A stretch of DNA of 64,000 nt from Ptiloglossa arizonensis (Eukaryota > Arthropoda > Insecta > Hymenoptera > Colletidae), in NCBI RefSeq assembly GCF_051014685.1, contig NC_135050.1:2046001-2110000 (forward strand), given 5' to 3'. Positions within the stretch are counted from its first letter, which is position 1. Every line of letters starts with the position of its first letter. Of this stretch, positions 55,958 through 64,000 are shown in pieces. The translations under genes and the position numbers were made by a program. The notes beneath the pieces are model-generated. The model was not told the DNA's origin and did no database searches. It was given only the letters and a program-made list of their open reading frames with translations.

Positions 55958-56792
55958 CTCTCGGTTTCTGTGATTCTCGGTTTCTCCATTTCTCCGTTTC
56001 TCAGTTTCTCCGGTTCTCCGTTTCTCCGTTTCTCCGTTTCACCGTTTTTTGTTCGTTCCTCCGTTCCTTTCTTCGTTTCTTCGTTTCTTCGTTTCTTTCT
56101 TCGTTTTTCCGTTTCTTTCTTCGTTCCTCCGTTTCTTTCTTCGATTCTCCGTTTATTTCTTCGTTTCTCCATTTATTTCTCCGTGTCTTCGTTTCTTTGT
56201 TCGTTTCTCCGTTTCTTTCTTCGTTTCTTCGTTTCTTTCTTCGTTTCTCCGTTTCTTTCACCGTTACTCCGTTTCTTTGATCGTTTCTCCGTTTCTTTGT
56301 TCGTTTCTCCGTTTCTTTGTTCGTTTCTCCATTTATTTCACCGTGTCTTCGTTTCTTTGTTCGTTTCTCCGTTTCTTTGTTCGTTTCTCCGTTTCTTTGT
56401 TCGTTTCTTCGTTTCTTTGTTCGTTTCTCCGTTTCTTTCATCGTTTCTCCGTTTCTTTGTTCGTTTCTCCGTTTCTTTCTTCGTTTCTTCGTTTCTTTCT
56501 TTGTTTCTCCGTTTCTTTCATCGTTTCTCCGTTTCTTTGTTCGTTTCTCCGTTCCTTTCATCGTTGCTCCGTTTATTTCTTCGTTTTTCCATTTATTTCT
56601 CCGTTTCTCCGTTTCAATCTTCGTTTCTCCGTTTCTTTGCTCGTTTCTCCGTTTCTTTCTCCGTTTCTCGATTTATTTCTTCGTTTCTCCATTTATTTCT
56701 CCGATTCTCCGTTTCTTTCTTCGTTTCTTCGTTTCTATGTTCGTTTCTCCGTTTCTTTCATCGTTTCATCGTTTCTCCGTTTCTCCGTTTCG

Positions 56793-57714
56793 ATTAAACG
56801 ATTATAATATTTATAATTTCTATTATAAATCGTTTGATCTATAATTAAATTAGACACTAATACTCTAAATACATATTTAATATATTTTTTAATCCCTTTA
56901 GCCTCCAGAAGAATTTTATTTATACTATTTACTATATATAATAATATACACCGAATCGGAAATAAATCTAATTATTTATTTATAGTAATTATTTTTTTTT
57001 CACTTATCTTAAAAATTGGGATGTACTCTTTAAATGTTCGGTTCATTTCTTTAATTTATTCATTAAATTGAATTAATCTATTCTTTATAATAACTTTAAT
57101 AAAATTAATCCCTATAATTATTATAGAACTCATATTAAAATTTAATAATGAAATTTATTTTATTTGCCTAATTAATGTAATTATTGCCCCTATCATTTGC
57201 TTAAACAAAAAAATCAATCATAATAATTATAGGATATTCATCTGTCATACAAACATCTATTATAGTTATTTTATTAATAATTAACAAAAATACATTTTTA
57301 ACATATTTCATTTTATATTCAATAATTTCTTTAATTTTAATTTCTATATTTAAAATAATAAAGGTTAACTCTTCTTCCTTATTTAATATATTAACCTCTA
57401 ATAAAAGAAAAATTATTTTATACTCAATAATTATTATGTACACAAATTTCCCACCTATAGCACTCTTTATACTGAAATAAATCGTTCTAGAAACATTAAT
57501 AAATTCAAGAATAAAATTTATACTTTTAATAATTGTATATCGTTTTATAAGATTAATTACATCATGAAAGTATTTAAATATATCCTTCTTATATTTTTTC
57601 CCTTCAATTAAATAAAAAATATATAACAAAATTAACCTTAATTTTCTAAACTATTATCTATTTATAATTTTTTTAATAGTTATATTTATATTTATAATAT
57701 ACTGATTGTACTAA
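56793..57714 (+). pseudogene. ND2: Mitochondrial ND2 pseudogene, 5' truncated by array E
   Basis: In mitochondrial code it reads NTYLMYFLIPLASSSILF, then KIGMYSLNVRFISLIYSLNW (the ND2 K-x-G-x-x-P/S-x-H block in altered form), then MGYSSVMQTSI and YTNFPPIALFILK, and ends at TAA 57712-57714. The start of the gene is missing. A seven-A run at 57208-57214 shifts the frame, and an in-frame TAA at 57613-57615 stops it. In life it is a complex I subunit. It joins COX1 after only 19 bases, without the tRNA cluster usual between these genes. Confidence 0.9.
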
Positions 57715-57733
57715 TTTTTAACATAATTAATAT

Positions 57734-59258
<1,525 letters not shown>

Positions 59259-59263
<5 letters not shown>

Positions 59264-59323
59264 TATGGCAGATTAGTGCATGAATGTAAGATTCATTTAT
59301 AAAATTTAATATTTTTATTAAAA
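59259..59323 (+). tRNA. trnL2: tRNA-Leu(UUR) mitochondrial gene in NUMT
   Basis: CTTAATA-TG-GCAG... with anticodon stem ATGAA / TTCAT around TGTAAGA (anticodon TAA) and 3' acceptor TATTAAA. It sits between COX1 and COX2, the ancestral insect position, and overlaps the COX1 stop codon by five bases. Confidence 0.85.
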
Positions 59324-60007
59324 ATGTCCCATTGAAAAATAATTAATTTCCAAGACCCCAATTCGCCATATGCCGATAATTTAAATCTTTTTCACAACTT
59401 CACAATAATTATAATAATTATAACCTCTTCATTAACTCTAATAATTATATTAGATATTTTTACTAATAAATTTATCAATCGATTTTTACTTAAGAATCAT
59501 CATATTGAAATTGTATGAACTTTACTCCCAATAATAATTTTAGGAGTAATTGCACTTCCTTCTTTAAAAACCCTATATTTTATTGATGAACTATGAATAC
59601 CCGTATACTTAACAATCAAATCAATTGGGCACCAATGATATTGATCCTATGAATACCCAGAATTTAATAATTTAAATTTTGACTCCTATATAGATAAAGA
59701 TTTAAATAATATTTACATTTTTCGTCTCCTAGACGTAGATAATCGAATAATTATTCCATCTAATACACTAATTCGAATATTAACAACATCAAACGACGTA
59801 ATTCACTCTTGAACTGTTCCGTCTTTAGGCTTAAAAATAGACTCAGTACCAGGGCGAATTAACCAAATAAATTTAATTACTAATCGACCTGGAGTATTTT
59901 TCGGACAATGTTCTGAAATCTGCGGAGCTAAACACAGATTTATGCCAATTGTATTGGACAGAACTAATTATTCAAACTTAATTAATTGAATTAACAACCA
60001 AAATTAA
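59324..60007 (+). pseudogene. COX2: Mitochondrial COX2 copy (NUMT), open reading frame intact
   Basis: In code 5 the frame is open for 227 residues, a normal COX2 length, from MSHWKMINFQDPNSPYADNL to TAA at 60005-60007. Two N-terminal membrane helices, [23 protein letters not shown] and the CuA loop [16 protein letters not shown] are present. The Lys at codon 203 replaces an Asn that is almost always found in GANHSFMP. In the standard nuclear code it is broken by many TGA codons, so it cannot be expressed from the nucleus. Listed as a pseudogene because of its nuclear setting. Confidence 0.88.
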
Positions 60008-60044
60008 ATTTTAACCTACTCATATAATATTTAATTAAATCAAA

Positions 60045-60098
60045 TCATTAGATGTCTGACAAAAGAATTGATGTTTTAAATCAAATTATAGTAATAAG
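60045..60098 (+). tRNA. trnK: tRNA-Lys mitochondrial gene, 3' truncated (anticodon TTT)
   Basis: CATTAGA-TG-TCTGAC... with stem TTGAT / ATCAA around GTTTTAA (anticodon TTT). The position after COX2 is ancestral for insects. The 3' acceptor strand is missing: near 60098 the sequence passes into the spacer satellite. This marks the right edge of the NUMT. Confidence 0.7.
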
Positions 60099-62845
60099 TT
60101 ACTTCACTTTTTATTTTAAAACTTTAAGAATCACCTCTTTACTTCGAAGCTCGATCAAAATTAATTTCTATAAGTTCTTAATCATTTGTAATGCATCAAT
60201 AAGATGAACATTGTTCGATTAATATTGGGAACATGCATGAATGTTAGTAAAACTCGCGGAAATGAATAAACATTCACCGAAACTATTCGCCTTCGCAGAT
60301 TTTGCAATATCTTGAAGTTTATTTATCATAATTATTAACAATTGTCGTAGTACCATAGTTTAAATAATTATTAACAATGCCCTAGTATAAATAAAGGCTT
60401 AAAATATCATTTCATCGAAATATTCATTGCTCGCGATGGAATTTTTCGTTGAGATCAAACTGACATTCTCAAGGCTACACGTATCGATGATCGATTCACA
60501 AGCGTTCATCGCTATGATTGTTGTGTCTAGAAAAGCGATTAATTGAATTTCAGCGCTTTTAAATAAAAAATGCAACTACTACGCGTATTGTGTAAATTAT
60601 AAGAATTAAGCAAATGTTAAATTAATGTATTTAATAAACAATTGTTACTTTCCCTGCTATAAAACTTTACGAAACACGTTTTACTTTGAATCTCGATCCA
60701 AATTAATTTCTATGAGGTACTTAATCATTTTCAATGTATAAATAGGATGCACATTGTTCGATTAATATTGGGAACATATATAAATGTTAGTAACAATGGC
60801 GGAAATGAACAAACATTCACCGAAACCTTTCGCCTTCGCAGATTTCGCAATATCATGACGTTTATTTATCATAATTATTAACAACCGTCGTTGGACCGTA
60901 GATTAAACAATTTTTCAGAATGTTCCGGTATAAATAATGGCTATAAAGCCATCAATTTCTTGAAGTATTTGGTTAGATCGAACAAATACAATCGAAGAAA
61001 CCGTGCGATAAAATAAATGAATATTTCTCTACATATCGGAATTATAGTTTGTATGTATGCAAATATATTCTGACCCCGCAATTCCAAATCCCTGTAACGT
61101 GGTAATTACATGGGTTCCCATCTATTGGAGAAAGTGTTAAACTACACTTAAGGGGTGAAAACACCTGGCGGAGAAACGCTCAAGTTTGTCGAGGAATTGT
61201 TCTAATTTCCACAAATAGATGGCGCGACAAGTACAATTTACCGACATTAGAGATAAGTATTTCCATTTGTATGATATTCCCTACCGTGCGATAAAATAAA
61301 TAAATACTTTTGTACAAACTTTTGTATGTTTCATCTTTCGAATAAATGTAAAATTAAACCTTCCACGGTATATTCTAGCCTTCCTTTATACATTTAAAAA
61401 TCGTTAATACCTCGAAATCAAGGCTTCACGCATCGATTATCAACTCACAAGTGTTTATAACGACGATTTTCTATATAGAAAAGCGATTAATCGAATTTCA
61501 GCACTTTTGAGAATAAAATATAACTTCTACGCGTACTGTGTAAAGTATGAAAATTAAATAAATGTTAAATTATTGGACTAATGCACAATTATTACTTTTC
61601 ATGCTTTTAAACTTTACTAAACAAGTTTTTACATTGAATCTCGATCAAAATCAATTTCTATAAGTATAATTATTTATAATGCATAAATAAGATACACATT
61701 GTTCGATTAATATTGAGAACATGCATAAATGTTAGTAACAATCGCTGAAATGAACAAACATTCACCGAAACCATTCGCCCTCGAAGATTTCGCAATATCT
61801 TGATGTTTGTTTATCATAATTATTAACAACCGTCGTAGGATCATACATTAGACAATTATTAACAATGTCCTGGTATAAATAATGCCTTAAAATATCATTT
61901 CGTTGAAATATTCCTTGTTCGCGAAGGAATTTTTCCTTGAGATCCAACTGATATTCTCAAGGCTACACGTATCGATTATCGATTCACAAGTATATATCGC
62001 GGTGATTTTTCTATCTAAAAAAGCGATTAATTGAATTTTGGCACTTTTGTGTAAAAAATACCAATTCTACGCGTATTGTGTAAATTATAAGAATTAAACA
62101 AATGTTAAATTAATGTATCTAATGAACAATTGTTACTTTCCGTGCTTTAAAACTTTACGACACACGTTTTAACGTGGAGTCTCGATCAAAATCAATTTCG
62201 ATAAGCTTCTTAATTAATTGCAATAAGTAAATAAGATACACATTGTTCGAGCAATATAGGGAACATGCGTAAATGTTAATAACAATCGCTGAAATGAACA
62301 AACATTCACTGAAACCGTTCGCCTTCGCAGACTTCGCAATATCTTGACATTTATTTATCATAATTATTAACAACCGTCGTTGGACCGCAGATTAAACAAT
62401 TTTTGACAATGTTTCGGTATAAAAAGCCATCAATTTCTTGAAACATTTGGTTAGATCGAACAAATACGATCGAAGAAGCCGTGGGATAAAATAAATGAAT
62501 ATTTCTCTACATATCGGAATTATAGTTTGTATGTATGCAAATATATACTGACACGCAATTCCAAATCCCTGAAACGTGGTACTTACATGGGTTGCCATCT
62601 ATTGGAGAAAGGGTTAAATTACACTTAAGTGGTGAAAACACCTGGCGGAGAAACGCTCAAGTTTGTCGAGGAATTGTTCTAATTTCCACAAATAGATGGC
62701 GCGACAAGTACAATTTACCGACATTAGAGATAAGTATTTCCATTTGTATGATATTCCCTACCGTGCGATAAAATAAATAAATACTTTTGTACAAACTTTT
62801 GTATGTTTCATCTTTCGAATAAATGTTGATTTAAACCTTCCCCGG
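60099..62845. repeat. Spacer satellite between COX2 NUMT and array F
   Basis: Tandem copies of the unit of about 540 bp start near 60105, 60640, 61583 and 62127, and two copies carry the tail of about 400 bp (61080-61370 and 62560-62840) with CGGAGAAACG and the inverted CCATCTATT / AATAGATGG pair. This is the longest run of the spacer satellite in the window and shows it is a tandem family of its own. Short open frames in it are not believed. Confidence 0.85.
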
Positions 62846-63571
62846 TAAATTTTATTCTTGAATTTATTAATGTTTCAAGGACGATTTATTTCAGTATAAA
62901 GAGTGCAATAGGTGGGAAATTTGTGTACATAATAATTACTGAGTATAAAATAATTTTTCTTTTATTAGAGGTTTATATATTAAATAAGGAAGAAGAGTTA
63001 ATCTTTATTATTTTAAATACAAAAATTAAAATTAAAGAAATTATTGAATATAAAATGAAATATGTTAAAAATCTATTTTTGTTAATTATTACTAAAGTAA
63101 CTATAATAGATGTTTGTATAACAGATGAATATCCTATAATTATTGTGATTGATTTTTTTGTATAAGCAAATGATAGGGGCAATAATTACATTAATTAGGC
63201 AAATAAAATAAATTTCATTATTAAATTTTAATATGAGTTCTATAATAATTATAGGGATTAATTTGATTAAAGTTATTATAAAGAATAGATTAATTCAATT
63301 TAATGAGTAAATTAAAGAAATGAATCGAACATTTAAAGAGTACATCACAATTCTTAAGATAAGTGAAAAAAAAAAAAATTATAAATAAATAATTAGATTT
63401 ATTTCCGATCCTGTGTAAATTATTATATATAGTAAATAGTATAAATAAAATTCTTCTGGAGGCTAAAGAGATTAAAAAATATATTAAATATGTATTTAGA
63501 GTATTAGTGTCTAATTTAAGTATAGATCAAATAATTTATAATAGAAATTATAAATATTATAATCATTTAAT
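62846..63571 (-). pseudogene. ND2: ND2(-) fragment before array F
   Basis: 726 bp with the same inner and outer edges as the four other ND2(-) fragments. Confidence 0.85.
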
Positions 63572-64000
63572 CGAAACGGAGAAACGGAGAAACGGAGAAA
63601 CGATGAAACGAAGGAAGAAACGGAGAAACGAAGAAAGAAACGGAGAAACGAAGAAATAAACCGAGAAACGGAGAAAGAAACGGAGAAACGAAGAAACGAT
63701 GAAAGAAACGGAGAAACGAAGAAAGAAACGGACATACGAAGAAAGAAACAGAGAAACGAACAAAGAAACGGAGGAATGAAGAAAGAAACGGAGAAACGAA
63801 GAAAGAAACGGAGAAACGAAGAAAGAAACGAAGATACGAAGAAAGAAACGGAGAATCGAAGAAAGAAACGGAGAAACGAAGAAAGAAACGGAGAAACGAA
63901 GAAAGAAACGGAGAAACGAAGAAAGAAACGGAGTAATGAAGAAAGAAACGGAGAAACGTTTCGCCGTTTCTCGGTTTCTCCGTTTCTCCGTTTCTCTGTT
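63572..64000. repeat. Array F: short tandem repeat with strand switch, cut by window end
   Basis: Purine strand 63572-63958, then the flip GAAACGTTTC at 63958/63959 and pyrimidine strand to the end of the window. The array continues beyond the window. Confidence 0.93.

Larger units (their letters stand above)
50234..56792. repeat. Array E: 6.6-kb short tandem repeat with strand switch
   Basis: Purine strand 50234-54976, flip in GAAACGTTTC at 54976/54977, pyrimidine strand to 56792. It is the largest array. It contains two long perfect 8-mer tracts on either side of the flip (54607-54934 and 55356-55957). Unlike the other arrays, its right ND2 arm continues into full ND2, COX1 and COX2. Confidence 0.95.

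Noticed and set aside
61762..61947. Short open frames in the spacer satellite (for example MDLKEKFLREQGIFQRND)
   Set aside because: They are not conserved between spacer copies and lie in repeat DNA.

Overview
The window is eukaryotic nuclear DNA from an insect, probably a hymenopteran. The order is an inference from AT-richness, a small-exon gene with GT-AG introns, mariner/Tc1/pogo transposons and insect-type mitochondrial sequence read in genetic code 5. It has two parts with a sharp boundary near 23.5 kb.

Part one (1-23507) is ordinary gene-bearing DNA. A nine-exon gene on the plus strand (1209-17803) joins in phase at every splice site and predicts a serine-rich, partly coiled-coil protein of about 406 residues. 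It resembles, tentatively, the CCSER/FAM190 family. Its introns hold a broken mariner fossil (2620-3520), a decayed mariner on the minus strand (4394-5652), a 140-bp tandem duplication (7416-7695), a pogo/Tigger remnant (9544-10526), a near-complete mariner with one nonsense codon (10541-11816) and a 463-bp MITE (14390-14852). A young Tc1 element with an intact DD34E transposase and identical 221-bp inverted repeats (21859-23507) closes this part.

Part two (23634-64000) is a satellite and NUMT (nuclear mitochondrial DNA) complex. One NUMT (24285-26430) carries tRNA-like genes, ND5, tRNA-His and the ND4 3' end. A second (56793-60098) carries ND2, COX1, tRNA-Leu, COX2 and a truncated tRNA-Lys. 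COX1 and ND2 have premature stops even in the mitochondrial code; COX2 is open. Between and around them lie six arrays (A-F) of a purine/pyrimidine-asymmetric short repeat built from the 8-mer GAAACGGA and a 12-mer GAAACGAAGAAA or GAAACGAACAAA. In five of the six arrays the purine-rich strand flips to the other strand once, at the palindrome GAAACGTTTC. Arrays B-E also carry oppositely oriented ND2 fragments on their two sides, all cut at the same points; array F shows the left-hand fragment and then leaves the window. The repeated superunit is ND2(-) / purine array / pyrimidine array / ND2(+) / a nuclear spacer satellite of about 540 bp, repeated about every 5.5-9 kb. Three copies of a roughly 650-bp LTR-like element have inserted into this complex.

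The very long open frames across the arrays follow from a repeat that lacks stop codons and are not believed to be genes. The most interesting feature is the palindromic, NUMT-armed satellite family.
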